NCBI GenBank assembly: GCA_041228285.1
Contig: CP166133.1
Span: forward strand, 186,001-250,000
Source: Neisseriaceae bacterium CLB008
GTDB lineage: Bacteria; Pseudomonadota; Gammaproteobacteria; Burkholderiales; Neisseriaceae
Direction: 5' to 3'
DNA: 64,000 nt
The notes below the pieces were generated by a model. The model was not told where the DNA came from. It saw only the letters and a list, made by a program, of their open reading frames with translations, and did not search any database. Each line of letters begins with the position of its first letter. Positions within the stretch are counted from its first letter, which is position 1. The translations under genes were made by a program, and so were the position numbers. Of this stretch, positions 19,009 through 32,625 are shown piece after piece.

Positions 19009-19039
19009 AAAAAACCCTGCGCTTGGCGCAGGGTTTTTT
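19009..19039. terminator. Bidirectional terminator between ahpC and yihY
   Basis: Inverted repeat with arm AAAACCCTGCGC and partner GCGCAGGGTTTT around a TTG loop, with a T-run on the plus side and a T-run on the minus side. It separates the convergent ahpC and yihY genes. Confidence 0.9.
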
Positions 19040-19053
19040 TGTGGCCGTTGGGT

Positions 19054-20289
19054 TTAAGCCAGCTTGGCCTGGGTTTGCTGCACAAATTCAGCCAGCGATA
19101 GCTTCAAGGTGTTGAGCCCAGGCGCCATTAAGTCGTGCAGGCTTTGCAGCCAAAGGTCGTGATCGTCGTCGCTGATGCAGTAGACAAACGATTCGAAAAT
19201 GTCGGCCAAAATAATGTGCTCGGGGGCAATCTTGAGTACCCAGCCGTCGGCACCGTCTTGAATGATGCCCATTTTGCCCAGACGAACCAATAAATCACCC
19301 AATTCGTCGTAGCCCATGGCGACCTCATCGCGAAAATCTTGGGTTTTGAGGGCGGTGCCGGTTTGCTGTGCGTCGTACAGGTGGATTAACACCTTAATGA
19401 TGTCATCGAAGCGACCGCGACGCCGACCGCGGCGTCGGAAGGTTTCACCGCGCCAATACGATAAAGACGCGGTGAGTACTGCGCCTGACAGCAGCACATA
19501 CCACAAACACAAAATCCACAGCAAAAAGACCGGAATAGCGGCAAAGGCGCCGTAGATGATCTGGTAGCTGTTGAAGTTGGCCACGTAAAAGCCAAAGCCG
19601 CGGCGGGTGATCTCCAAAGCAACGGCAGTAAAAAGGGCACCAATCAGCGCATGGCGGCTGGGTACGTAGCGGTAGGGCACAAAGCGGAAGATGGCCCATA
19701 AAATCAAGGTGGCCAAGAAAATCGAGCCAGAAATGCGGATGACGGCGGCGAGGCTAGGATAGAGTAGTGGAAAGTTGGTGAAGCGGAACAGCCACGACCA
19801 CACGCTGAGGCCACCGCCGATTAACAAGGGGCCTAGGGTCAGAATGGTCCAATAAATCAGCACGCGCCAGACTAAGGGGCGCTCTTGCTTGGCCTGCCAG
19901 ATTTGATTAAAGGTACGCTCAACGGTATTGATCAATAACACCGCAGAAATGCCCAGCGCCACGATGCCGATGGCGGTGAGGTTGCCGGCCTTGCCGATGA
20001 AGTCGTTCATATAGGTACTGATCACTTCGCTGCTGGAGGGCATCAGCGTAGAGGTAATCATGTTTTGGAACTGGCTGGAAATGTCTGAAAACACTGGAAA
20101 CGCCGAGATCACAATAAAAGTGATGGTGATAAACGGCACTAGCGCCAGCAAGGTGGTAAATGTTAAGCTTGCTGCGACCTGATTAAGCTGTGCGTCGCCA
20201 ATACGGCGTAATAAAAAGAAGAAAAAAGCCACTGGCTTTGCCTGCCAAATAGACAGGTGCTTGATTTTTAGTTGCATAGGCGGTCCCAT
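19054..20289 (-). CDS. YihY/BrkB family inner-membrane protein
   Basis: A UPF0761 (YihY, formerly called ribonuclease BN-like) membrane protein of 411 residues. About six hydrophobic helices fill residues 40-270, including the family stretches QVAASLTFTTLLALVPF and LLINTVERTFNQIW. The remaining C-terminal ~140 residues form a soluble domain that resembles a winged helix (DELGDLLVRLGKMGII). The function of the family is unsettled. An alternative ATG at 20277 would remove four residues. It is transcribed divergently from the wrbA-like gene. Confidence 0.88.
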   Translation of the reverse strand: MGPPMQLKIKHLSIWQAKPVAFFFFLLRRIGDAQLNQVAASLTFTTLLALVPFITITFIVISAFPVFSDISSQFQNMITSTLMPSSSEVISTYMNDFIGKAGNLTAIGIVALGISAVLLINTVERTFNQIWQAKQERPLVWRVLIYWTILTLGPLLIGGGLSVWSWLFRFTNFPLLYPSLAAVIRISGSIFLATLILWAIFRFVPYRYVPSRHALIGALFTAVALEITRRGFGFYVANFNSYQIIYGAFAAIPVFLLWILCLWYVLLSGAVLTASLSYWRGETFRRRGRRRGRFDDIIKVLIHLYDAQQTGTALKTQDFRDEVAMGYDELGDLLVRLGKMGIIQDGADGWVLKIAPEHIILADIFESFVYCISDDDHDLWLQSLHDLMAPGLNTLKLSLAEFVQQTQAKLA

Positions 20290-20351
20290 AGTGTTTGCTT
20301 ATTTTAACTGAAAACAGCCATCGAACATATGATTCATACATGACATGCTGA

Positions 20352-20951
<600 letters not shown>

Positions 20952-20975
20952 TCAGCCGCAGACCAGCTGCCGAAA

Positions 20976-21009
20976 AAAAGCCCTGTACCGTGGACGGTGC
21001 AGGGCTTTT
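20976..21009. terminator. Bidirectional terminator between wrbA and the aminopeptidase P gene
   Basis: A 15-bp stem (20976-20990 with 20995-21009, AAAAGCCCTG...CAGGGCTTTT, one G-T pair) encloses a 4-nt loop, with A-rich and T-rich flanks. It serves both convergent genes. Confidence 0.85.
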
Positions 21010-21027
21010 GAACGTTTAGCCTAAGGC

Positions 21028-22842
21028 TTAAATGGCTTCGGTGCGCTTGAGCAACCAGGCCAAGGCCGCACCTTCAAGCATGGGCTGTAGGGTGCCGCGT
21101 GCCTGAGCGTGGTAGTCGTTGAGCCATGCGCGTTCGCTGCTGGTTAGGAGGCTTAAATCAATGCAGCGCACGTCGATGGGGCACAGCGTCAGGGTTTCAA
21201 ATTCGAGGTAGTCACCGAATTCGGTTTCTTCAGGCTGGGCCACCACCACGTTGGCGACCAAGTTCTCAATCCGAATGCCCCAGCGTTCTGGGCGATACAA
21301 ACCAGGCTCGATCGAGGTGATCATGCCGGCGCGCATGGCCGTTTTAGGATGGCAAGGCGCATGGTAAGACAAGACTTGCGGGCCTTCATGGACGTTGACG
21401 AAATAGCCAACGCCGTGGCCTGTACCGTGGCCATAGTCGCGTTGAGCCGCCCACAGCGGCGCACGGGCAATGGCGTCCAGTAGCGGCGACATGATGCCTT
21501 CAGGGAAGGCGGCTTGGGCTAAGGCGATGTGGGCCTTCAGCACCAGTGCACAGTCGCGCATTTGGGCGGCGCTGGGTGTACCGATCGGCACCATGCGGGT
21601 GATGTCGGTGGTGCCGTTTTGGTATTGGCCGCCAGAGTCGATCAAGAGCAGGCCATCGCCTTTGATGGCGACATCGCTTTCGGGCGTGGCGCGGTAATGA
21701 GGTAGGGCACCGTGAGCGTTAAAGCCCGCGATGGTGGCAAAGCTGGGCGAAACATAGAGTGGGCGCGCCGAACGGGCTTTGATTAAAGCCTCGTCGATGT
21801 CGCATTCGGTAACGGTGTCGCCCGCGTCTAAGGCGGCTTCTAGCCAAGCAAAAAAGTGGCACAAGGCCGCGCCGTCTTCGGCCATGGCGGTGCGAATGTG
21901 GCCAATGTCAGCGGCGCTTTTTTTGGATTTGGCATAGGTGCTGGGATTGATCGCCTCAATCAGCGTTGCCGTACTCGGTAGGCTTTGCAGCGTATTGATG
22001 GCCACTTTGCTGGGGTCGATCAACACGGCGCTGGCTGGGTCGCGGCTGGCTAGATAAGTGCCGACCTCGGCGTAGTCAGCCACGCTGATGCCGGCTTCAT
22101 TTAAAGCCTGTTCGGCGTCGGCATTGAGCTTGCCGGGGGCAACGAATAAGGTGGCCTCGCTGGCTTCAACCCAAAGATGGGCCAAGAACACAGGGTTGTA
22201 GGACACATCGCTGCCGCGCAAATTGGTGAGCCAGGCGATGTCGTCTAGCGACGAAACCAAATGGCCTGAGGCGTGGGCAGCGCTGATTTGGCTGCGTAGC
22301 CACGCCAATTTATCGCGGCTGGTTTGGGACACAAATTGAGCCGCGTGTGGATAAATCGGTTCCGTGGGCAGGCTGGGGCGGTTCGGCCACACGTCGTTTA
22401 ATAAGTCATGCTCTGGATGCAGGCTGATGTTTTTGGCGGCACAGGCTTGCTGTAGGCGCTGGGCTTCTGTGCGTGCGAGCACGTGGCCATCAACGCCGAT
22501 GCGGGCGCCTGGTGCCAGTTCGGTAGCCAACCAAGTGACGTGGTCGGGCTGATTAGGCGCGCCCAGTTTTTGTAGGCGAATGCCGCTGCCGGCCAGCTGT
22601 TCTTCGGCCTGCGCCCAGTAGCGGCTGTCGGCCCAGAGGCCAGCGTCGGTAGCGGTCACGACCAGGGTGCCCACAGAGCCGCTGAAACCCGATAGCCATT
22701 GGCGGCTTTGCCAATAGGCCGGGAGGTATTCTGATAAATGTGGGTCGGCCGAGGGCGCGAGCCAAGCATCGAGGTGGTTTTTTGCCATGGCGGCACGTAA
22801 GGCGGCCAAACGTTCAGGAATGGTGTCCATATTTTGTTGCAT
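21028..22842 (-). CDS. Xaa-Pro aminopeptidase (aminopeptidase P family, M24B)
   Basis: A ~604-residue metallopeptidase of the long XPNPEP1 type that removes an N-terminal residue preceding proline. Two creatinase-like N-terminal domains (to ~310) precede the pita-bread catalytic domain. Metal-binding parts are LLIDSGGQYQNGTTDITR (two Asp), the HGTGHGVGYFVNVHEGP histidine region, and TSIEPGLY and GIRIENL (Glu). GGAG six bases before the ATG at 22842 decides the start over a TTG at 22854. It follows the POT peptide transporter by only a few bases, so imported peptides containing proline are likely to be its substrates. Confidence 0.93.
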   Translation of the reverse strand: MQQNMDTIPERLAALRAAMAKNHLDAWLAPSADPHLSEYLPAYWQSRQWLSGFSGSVGTLVVTATDAGLWADSRYWAQAEEQLAGSGIRLQKLGAPNQPDHVTWLATELAPGARIGVDGHVLARTEAQRLQQACAAKNISLHPEHDLLNDVWPNRPSLPTEPIYPHAAQFVSQTSRDKLAWLRSQISAAHASGHLVSSLDDIAWLTNLRGSDVSYNPVFLAHLWVEASEATLFVAPGKLNADAEQALNEAGISVADYAEVGTYLASRDPASAVLIDPSKVAINTLQSLPSTATLIEAINPSTYAKSKKSAADIGHIRTAMAEDGAALCHFFAWLEAALDAGDTVTECDIDEALIKARSARPLYVSPSFATIAGFNAHGALPHYRATPESDVAIKGDGLLLIDSGGQYQNGTTDITRMVPIGTPSAAQMRDCALVLKAHIALAQAAFPEGIMSPLLDAIARAPLWAAQRDYGHGTGHGVGYFVNVHEGPQVLSYHAPCHPKTAMRAGMITSIEPGLYRPERWGIRIENLVANVVVAQPEETEFGDYLEFETLTLCPIDVRCIDLSLLTSSERAWLNDYHAQARGTLQPMLEGAALAWLLKRTEAI

Positions 22843-22857
22843 GTTTCGCTCCAATCA

Positions 22858-24417
<1,560 letters not shown>

Positions 24418-24493
24418 ATGAGTCTCCTGATATTTCTTTTGGAAATAATGATTTAACGACGCTGGCCTGTGTAAAGGCTCGTTCTGTACGTGA

Positions 24494-24547
24494 TCGGCCA
24501 GATGTGGCCGAATAGACTATGTTATCGGGTTGTGGTTTTGGACGCAA
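24494..24547 (-). promoter_or_regulatory. Putative promoter and palindrome upstream of the peptide transporter operon
   Basis: On the minus strand TTGCGT (24542-24547) and TAACAT (24519-24524) are 17 bp apart. A 7-bp inverted repeat TCGGCCA-gatg-TGGCCGA (24494-24511) would start right at the beginning of the transcript, as an operator or a 5' hairpin. The match to consensus is moderate. Confidence 0.3.
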
Positions 24548-24669
24548 TACTGTGCCGCAGCATAGCCTTAGCTTTTACCATTAAAATTAAGATTGATTGA
24601 TATCGTGGGATGTATGACTGGAATGGCTGTTTTTTTAGGCGTTATGCGCCATAAGCATTTGGTGTAAAA

Positions 24670-24693
24670 AAGGCGCCGAGTAGGCGGCGCCTT
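24670..24693 (-). terminator. Terminator of the methyltransferase gene
   Basis: Inverted repeat AAGGCGCCG (24670-24678) and CGGCGCCTT (24685-24693) with a 6-nt loop. On the minus strand it is followed by a T-run, 16 bp after the stop codon. Confidence 0.85.
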
Positions 24694-24708
24694 GAGTGAG
24701 GGGGTGTC

Positions 24709-25851
24709 TTAGCGCGCCAGTTGCAGACGGTATAAGAAAGTGTGTTCTTGGCTACGGGCGTTGAATAGCGGATCGTCAACGTCGTTGGCTTTGGCGTGTT
24801 GGGCCCGAGTGTGGTGTTGCTCAATCAGGCTTAAGCCCGCCTGGGCAAACCATTGAGCTAAGGCATCAGGCTGGCGTAGGCCGAGATGCTCGGCTAAATC
24901 AGACATGATGAGCCAGACTTCACCTGTCTCGTTGAGGTGTTGTGGCGCCTGTGTGAGAAACGCCTGCAGCATTTGGTGTTTAGGGTCGTAGAGGGCTGAT
25001 TCAATCAAGGAAGTGGGCTTGGCCGGCAGCCACGGCGGGTTGCAGACGATGAGGTCGGCCTTCACGCCCGTAGGGAATAGATCGGTTTCGATGATGTCGA
25101 CTTGATCGGTGAGGCCTAGGCGTGCCAGATTGGCTTGGGCGGCAGCGATGGCCTTAGGGTTCAGGTCGGTGCCGATGGTTTTGGCCACGCCGCGCTGGGC
25201 CAATAGCGCCGCAATCACGCCAGAGCCGGTACCAATGTCTAGGGCAAGGGCGCAAGGTGTGGGCAGCGGTGCCTGTAAGAGGAGGTCTAGGTATTCACCC
25301 CGTAGCGGTGAGTAAACGCCATAAGGCACGTGAATCAATGCGCCTCCTAGGGCTTGGATGGGCACGCCTTTTTGCTGCCATTGATGGGCGCCGATCATGC
25401 CCAATAGGGTTTGCAGCGGTAAAATGCAGTCTTGCTCATAGAGGCCAAAGGCGGCCTCGCAGGCGTCTTTAACCTCGGGCGCGCGGCGCAGCGCCAGCAC
25501 GCCTTGAGGGCTAAGCTTGACCAGCACGCTGTTGAGGAGCTGGGCGCGTTGGGATTGGTTTAAACGGTGTTTGTGAAAGGCTTCGGCTGCACTGGCCGGT
25601 ACTTTGGCGCTTTTTTTGCGCTTATTCAGGCGTTTGTTTAAGGCGCTGAGCAGCTGTTTGGCGTTATGGAAATCGCCCATCCACAGCATGGCGTGGCCCT
25701 GAGTGGCCCAAGCGAAGGCTTGGTCGGCGCTGAGGGTGTCGTCGACCAGGTGCAGCTGTTGCGGCGGCGGGCTGCAGCTGGCGCTGAACCAAAGGGCGGT
25801 GTGATCGGGCTGTTGCCAAGTAAAAGAGGGCAGAGTGTGCATAGCGGCCAT
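24709..25851 (-). CDS. Class I SAM-dependent methyltransferase (N-methylating, NPPW type)
   Basis: A 380-residue protein whose second half is a Rossmann-like methyltransferase: LDIGTGSGVIAALLA (SAM motif I, ~residue 205), TDLNPKAIAAAQ (acidic ribose contact) and VCNPPWLP (catalytic NPPW). NPPW/NPPY enzymes methylate nitrogen on glutamine, adenine or guanine, as in PrmC, RsmC or RlmG. The N-terminal ~190 residues form a separate, poorly conserved domain, as in the bilobal rRNA guanine methyltransferases. A role on rRNA is therefore likely, but the exact target is not established. It has a single-gene layout with its own terminator. Confidence 0.82.
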   Translation of the reverse strand: MAAMHTLPSFTWQQPDHTALWFSASCSPPPQQLHLVDDTLSADQAFAWATQGHAMLWMGDFHNAKQLLSALNKRLNKRKKSAKVPASAAEAFHKHRLNQSQRAQLLNSVLVKLSPQGVLALRRAPEVKDACEAAFGLYEQDCILPLQTLLGMIGAHQWQQKGVPIQALGGALIHVPYGVYSPLRGEYLDLLLQAPLPTPCALALDIGTGSGVIAALLAQRGVAKTIGTDLNPKAIAAAQANLARLGLTDQVDIIETDLFPTGVKADLIVCNPPWLPAKPTSLIESALYDPKHQMLQAFLTQAPQHLNETGEVWLIMSDLAEHLGLRQPDALAQWFAQAGLSLIEQHHTRAQHAKANDVDDPLFNARSQEHTFLYRLQLAR

Positions 25852-25889
25852 TTATCAAAGAATAAGTTAAAGATTATACCGTAAAAAAA

Positions 25890-25912
25890 AGGCCATCCGT
25901 TTAGGATGGCCT
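25890..25912 (-). terminator. Rho-independent terminator of leuS
   Basis: Inverted repeat AGGCCATCC (25890-25898) and GGATGGCCT (25904-25912) with a 5-nt loop. On the minus strand it ends in eight T, about 22 bp after the leuS stop. Confidence 0.88.
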
Positions 25913-25934
25913 GATGGGTGTTATTTTACGGCAA

Positions 25935-28616
<2,682 letters not shown>

Positions 28617-28727
28617 TTAAATAGGGGGGGGAAGGGGGAAAGCCAGCTTTATTTTTTGGACTTTGTGTCTATAATCAGACGTTTAGTTAAATACAGTTTA
28701 TTTGCTTATAAATAAATCAAAAAAAAT

Positions 28728-28818
28728 CCGCCAGAACTTGCATTCTGGCGGCCAACACATTGCGGGGAAACGTTTACTCACTTCTTACAATATATTGCTC
28801 TGGAGATGAAGCAATATA
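28728..28818 (-). promoter_or_regulatory. Possible leuS leader: orphan terminator and upstream hairpin
   Basis: The gene-free stretch 28569-28993 contains, on the minus strand, a perfect 9-bp stem CCGCCAGAA/TTCTGGCGG (28728-28751) followed by eight T, the form of an intrinsic terminator, yet no minus-strand gene precedes it. An 8-bp hairpin TATATTGC/GCAATATA (28791-28818) lies just before it. Further upstream is a 16-residue frame, MIIWYLIYLQNLTNIL, with four leucine codons. This could be a transcription attenuator for leuS or a small RNA. The region is AT-rich, so the mini-ORF may be chance. An eight-G tract (28624-28631) lies nearer leuS. Confidence 0.3.
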
Positions 28819-28993
28819 GTAATTAGTCACGCGATTGATTAAATGGTTCACAATATATTTGTTAAATTTTGTAAATAGATTAAATACCAAATTATCATAA
28901 TGATTAAACTTCAGCATTTTTGTTTAGACTGTGCAGGCTGAAGCGAGTCAGGGTAAACTAGAGGCCTCATTGAATCGATTGTTAGACTGACTT

Positions 28994-29983
28994 ATGACCG
29001 TACAAGCATTGCCTAGCCGCCGCCTATCGGTGGCGCCCATGTTGGATTGGACCGATCGCCACTATCGCTATATGGCCAGACAGATCACCCACCACGCGTG
29101 GCTGTACTCTGAGATGGTGACCACAGGTGCCTTAATTCACGGCAGTGCCGCCCGTTTTTTGAGTTTTAATGAAGGTGAACAGCCGTTGGCTTTACAGCTC
29201 GGCGGCAGCGATCCCGCCGATTTAGCCATCTGCGCCAAAATGGCTCAAGATTACGGCTATAACGAAGTGAATCTGAACTGCGGCTGCCCTAGCCCTCGGG
29301 TGCAAAAAGGGGCGTTTGGCGCTTGCTTGATGAATGAAGTGGATCTGGTGGCCGATGGCCTTAAAGCGATGCAGGATGCCGTAACCATCGACGTCACCGT
29401 CAAACACCGCATCGGCGTCGACAAGCAAAGCGACTATCAGGTGGTGCGCGATTTTGTCGGTGCCTTAGCCCACCAAACCGACTGCCAAACCTTTATTGTG
29501 CATGCTCGTAACGCTTGGTTAGAAGGCCTATCGCCGAAGGAAAACCGCGAGATTCCGCCGCTTAAATACGAGTATGTGTATCAGCTTAAGCAGGACTTTC
29601 CTGATTTAGAAATTATTTTAAACGGCGGCGTCACCACCAATGCCGCCATTGCCGAACACTTACAGCACGTCGACGGCGTGATGGTGGGGCGTGAAGCCTA
29701 TCATAATCCCTATGTGATGGCCGAATGGGACAGCCTATTTTATGACGACGCGCACGAGCCGATTGATCGGGTGGCCTTGGTCGGCTGCTTACAGGCCTAT
29801 GCCGAAGCTCAGCTGGCCAGCGGCCGCGGCACCACCATGCGCCATATGGTGCGACATTACCTAGGGCTGATGCAGGGCTTGCCCGGTGCGCGCACGTGGC
29901 GCCGTATGCTGTCCGACGCCAATTTATTGAAGGCCAACGACGCGGCCCTCTTGCAGCGGGCTTTGGCTGAAGTCGGTCGCTAA
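28994..29983 (+). CDS. dusA: tRNA-dihydrouridine(20/20a) synthase
   Basis: FMN-dependent enzyme that reduces uridine 20/20a in the tRNA D-loop. The N-terminus SVAPMLDWTDRHYR matches the DusA branch rather than DusB or DusC. Other motifs are LQLGGSDP, NLNCGCPSPRVQKGAFGACLM with the catalytic cysteine, the TVKHRIGVD phosphate region, and NGGVTT. The length of 329 residues is normal. It is a single-gene unit between an AT-rich spacer and a strong terminator. No clear ribosome binding site is seen before the ATG. Confidence 0.95.
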   Translation: MTVQALPSRRLSVAPMLDWTDRHYRYMARQITHHAWLYSEMVTTGALIHGSAARFLSFNEGEQPLALQLGGSDPADLAICAKMAQDYGYNEVNLNCGCPSPRVQKGAFGACLMNEVDLVADGLKAMQDAVTIDVTVKHRIGVDKQSDYQVVRDFVGALAHQTDCQTFIVHARNAWLEGLSPKENREIPPLKYEYVYQLKQDFPDLEIILNGGVTTNAAIAEHLQHVDGVMVGREAYHNPYVMAEWDSLFYDDAHEPIDRVALVGCLQAYAEAQLASGRGTTMRHMVRHYLGLMQGLPGARTWRRMLSDANLLKANDAALLQRALAEVGR

Positions 29984-29996
29984 GCCCATAGACATG

Positions 29997-30032
29997 AAAA
30001 AGCCGTCCCTCGACAGAGTGGACGGCTTTTTT
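29997..30032 (+). terminator. Rho-independent terminator of dusA
   Basis: Inverted repeat AGCCGTCC (30001-30008) and GGACGGCT (30020-30027) with flanking A5 and T6 runs, 14 bp after the dusA stop. Confidence 0.88.
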
Positions 30033-30054
30033 GTTGCGCGCCAGAGATTAAAAA

Positions 30055-30078
30055 AGCCCTGCGTAGTGGTGCAGGGCT
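30055..30078 (-). terminator. Rho-independent terminator of the exonuclease-tyrA-xth operon
   Basis: Inverted repeat AGCCCTGC (30055-30062) and GCAGGGCT (30071-30078). On the minus strand it is followed by six T, 20 bp after the xth stop. Confidence 0.85.
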
Positions 30079-30097
30079 GAATCAAGGGTGGTTTAGT

Positions 30098-30865
30098 TTA
30101 TAAGGTCAGCTCAATGCTGACCGGTGCGTGGTCGCTGGGGCGCTCCCAAGCGCGCGGCTCAATGTCGACCCAGACTTTGCCTACCTGGGTTTGCAATGGG
30201 GCGCTGATTAAAATGTGGTCGATGCGTAGGCCCAGCTTGCGGCGGAACATATTCATGCGGTAGTCCCACCAGGTAAAGCATGGTTCGGTGGGGTTGAAGG
30301 TGCGTAGGCTGTCGTCTAGGCCTAAATCCAGCAGTGCCTGTAGCCAAGCGCGCTCTTCTTTTGAACACAGAATTTTATCTTGCCATTTTTCCGGGTCGTA
30401 GACGTCAAGATCGGCCGGGGCGATGTTGAAGTCGCCTAGGAGCACCACTTTGGGGTGGATGGCCATTTGGGCGGCGACAAAGCCGTGTAGGGCTTTAAAC
30501 CAGGCTTCTTTATAGGCGAATTTCTCGCTGCCGACGGCTTCGCCGTTGACGCAGTAGACGTTGATCACGCGCACGTCGCCAAAGGTGGCGGCGATGACGC
30601 GGCGCTGTGGGTCTTCAAATTCGGGCATGCCGCAGATCACGTCTTGGGCAGGTGTTTTACTGATGAAGGCCACGCCGTTATAGGTTTTTTGACCAAACCA
30701 AGTGGCTTGATAGCCGGCGTCGATAAACGCCTGCTCGGGAAATTTATCCTGATCCAATTTCAATTCTTGCAAGGCCAAAACGTCGGTTGGGTTGTTGGCC
30801 AGCCAGTCGAGTACGTGGGGCAGGCGGACATTCAAAGAGTTGACATTCCAAGTGGCAATATTCAT
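30098..30865 (-). CDS. xth: Exodeoxyribonuclease III
   Basis: An EEP-superfamily AP endonuclease and 3'-5' exonuclease for base excision repair. Of 255 residues, the catalytic elements are visible: ATWNVNSLNVR, LQELKLDQ (metal-binding Glu), LLGDFNIAP (Asp/Asn), FTWWDYR, LRIDHIL and the terminal SDHAPV (Asp-His). It follows tyrA by 24 bp and ends at a terminator, so it is the last gene of a three-gene unit. Confidence 0.95.
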   Translation of the reverse strand: MNIATWNVNSLNVRLPHVLDWLANNPTDVLALQELKLDQDKFPEQAFIDAGYQATWFGQKTYNGVAFISKTPAQDVICGMPEFEDPQRRVIAATFGDVRVINVYCVNGEAVGSEKFAYKEAWFKALHGFVAAQMAIHPKVVLLGDFNIAPADLDVYDPEKWQDKILCSKEERAWLQALLDLGLDDSLRTFNPTEPCFTWWDYRMNMFRRKLGLRIDHILISAPLQTQVGKVWVDIEPRAWERPSDHAPVSIELTL

Positions 30866-30889
30866 AAAACGTAGGGTCTTTCTCGGTTG

Positions 30890-31759
30890 CTAAGAGGGTT
30901 GATGGTCTTGCCAGTCATCTCGCGCCTTTTTGGCCTGAGCGTAGTAACGCTTTAAGGCTGGGCCGTCTTTTTTGGCGATGAGCTGGTGCAGTTGGGCCAG
31001 CTGCTGCTGCTGGGCTTCGATCAAAGACAGCAAAATGTCTTGATTGGCCATGGTGATGTCGGCCCAAATGTCGGGCTGGCTAGAGGCAATGCGGGTAAAG
31101 TCACGAAAACCCGACGCCGCAAAGTCAAAGTAGGCATCGGCCTGATCCGCCGTGGCGATTTGATTCACAAAGGCGTAGGCCAATAAGTGGGGCAGGTGGC
31201 TGACGGCGGCAAAAATTTGGTCATGGGTGTGGGCATCTAACTCATGCACCACGGCGCCGACAGATTGCCACAGGTGTTTCAGGGTGCCGTAGGCGCTGGG
31301 GTTTTGCTGTGGATGCGCGCACAGCACTACTTTTTTGTGCTGAAACAGGCCGAACTGTGCTGCCAAGGCACCGTTACGGTCGGAGCCTGCAATCGGGTGG
31401 GCGGCCACGCACAGCGGCAGATGGGTGGGCAGATAGGTTTCGTAGGCCTGAATAATCGTGCGTTTGGTGCTGCCTACGTCGGTCACAATGGTGTTCGGGC
31501 CTAACAAGGGCGCCAGCTCTTGAATGACTTTATGAATGGCGCGTACCGGCGTAGCCAGTACCACCACGTCGGCGTTGGCCACGGTGGCGTTGATTTCGGT
31601 AAAGCCTTCATCAATGACGCGGCGCTCAATGGCGCGTTCGAGGTTGGCCGGGTCGATGTCCACGCCGTAAACGTGCTGAACCAAGCCTTTGCGCTTTAAG
31701 TCTAGGGCGAAGGAGCCGCCGATTAAACCGACGCCGATCAGAGTAAGCGACTGAATCAT
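30890..31759 (-). CDS. tyrA: Prephenate dehydrogenase
   Basis: NAD(P)-dependent enzyme of tyrosine biosynthesis, 289 residues, without a chorismate mutase or ACT domain. The Rossmann motif is GVGLIGGSFALDLK near the N-terminus; VTDVGSTK, AAHPIAGSDRNG with the catalytic histidine, and AVSHLPHLLAYA are family hallmarks. The start codon follows the stop of the upstream exonuclease by 1 bp. Whether it prefers prephenate or arogenate is not decided by the motifs seen. Confidence 0.95.
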   Translation of the reverse strand: MIQSLTLIGVGLIGGSFALDLKRKGLVQHVYGVDIDPANLERAIERRVIDEGFTEINATVANADVVVLATPVRAIHKVIQELAPLLGPNTIVTDVGSTKRTIIQAYETYLPTHLPLCVAAHPIAGSDRNGALAAQFGLFQHKKVVLCAHPQQNPSAYGTLKHLWQSVGAVVHELDAHTHDQIFAAVSHLPHLLAYAFVNQIATADQADAYFDFAASGFRDFTRIASSQPDIWADITMANQDILLSLIEAQQQQLAQLHQLIAKKDGPALKRYYAQAKKARDDWQDHQPS

Positions 31760-31760
31760 A

Positions 31761-32549
31761 TTAAGCCCAGGCCGCGCAGAATTCTTGCCAGTGTTGGCTG
31801 GTTTGGGGGCTGAGGTATTCTTTTAAGCGATTGATTTCAAGCTGGTATTCGTCGGCATCAAGGTGGCCGCGGATCAGTTGAAAGCGTAAATACATCAAAT
31901 AAGTGTTGGCTGCGTCGGTTTCACAATAGTCGCGGATGTCGGCCAGCTGATTGTTTTGATAGGCGCTCCACACCATGCTGCCATCCATGCCGAGCTTGCC
32001 GGGAAAGCCGCACAGCTTGGCCATGTCGTCGAGGGGCACATTGGCGCGCGGCTGATACAGGGCCAAAAGATCCATTAAGTCGCAGTGGCGGCTGTGGTAG
32101 CGGCTGATGTAGTTATTCCATTTAAAATCACGGCTGTCGCCAAAGTCGCCGTCGCCGGTGTCCCAATAGCGTGAAGCGGGAATGCCGTGAATCATGGCGC
32201 GGTAGTGTAAAACTGGCAGGTCAAAGCCGCCACCGTTCCAGCTCACCAGCTGTGGTGTATAGCGTTCGATCAGTTCAAAAAATTTGGCGATCATGGTTTC
32301 TTCGCTGTCGTGCTCGTCGCCGATGGTGTTGACGTGTAGCTTGTCTTGCCCCCAACGCATGCAGCAGGAAATCGCGACCACCTGATGCAGATGGTGTTGC
32401 ATAAACTCAGAGCCGTTCTGTGCCCGTCTTTTTTGGTAGGCAAATTCGACCACGTCAGCGTCGCTGATGTGCGCATCAAAATCGTAGAGGGTGCGTAGCC
32501 CTGCAACGTCGGGAATGGTCTCAATGTCAAAGGCAAGAATAGGCGTCAT
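31761..32549 (-). CDS. Predicted 3'-5' exonuclease, PolB-like (PF10108 type)
   Basis: A 262-residue DnaQ-superfamily protein resembling the proofreading domain of family B polymerases. Exo motifs are FDIETIPD (DxE, residues 6-13), SWNGGGFDLPVL (second Asp) and YCETDAANTYLM (third Asp). It carries no polymerase domain. The biological role of stand-alone PolB-like exonucleases is not well established; repair or RNA processing have both been considered. It is first in an operon with tyrA and xth. Confidence 0.85.
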   Translation of the reverse strand: MTPILAFDIETIPDVAGLRTLYDFDAHISDADVVEFAYQKRRAQNGSEFMQHHLHQVVAISCCMRWGQDKLHVNTIGDEHDSEETMIAKFFELIERYTPQLVSWNGGGFDLPVLHYRAMIHGIPASRYWDTGDGDFGDSRDFKWNNYISRYHSRHCDLMDLLALYQPRANVPLDDMAKLCGFPGKLGMDGSMVWSAYQNNQLADIRDYCETDAANTYLMYLRFQLIRGHLDADEYQLEINRLKEYLSPQTSQHWQEFCAAWA

Positions 32550-32625
32550 GGTGTCAGAAGGCTTTTAATGAGTAGATAGGGTTGATTTTGGCATGAAACC
32601 ACCCTGACGCCAAGGGCGATGACGG

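Noticed and set aside
28624-28631. Eight-G tract upstream of leuS as a phase-variation switch
   Set aside because: It is short, outside coding sequence and before an essential gene, where switching would be harmful.
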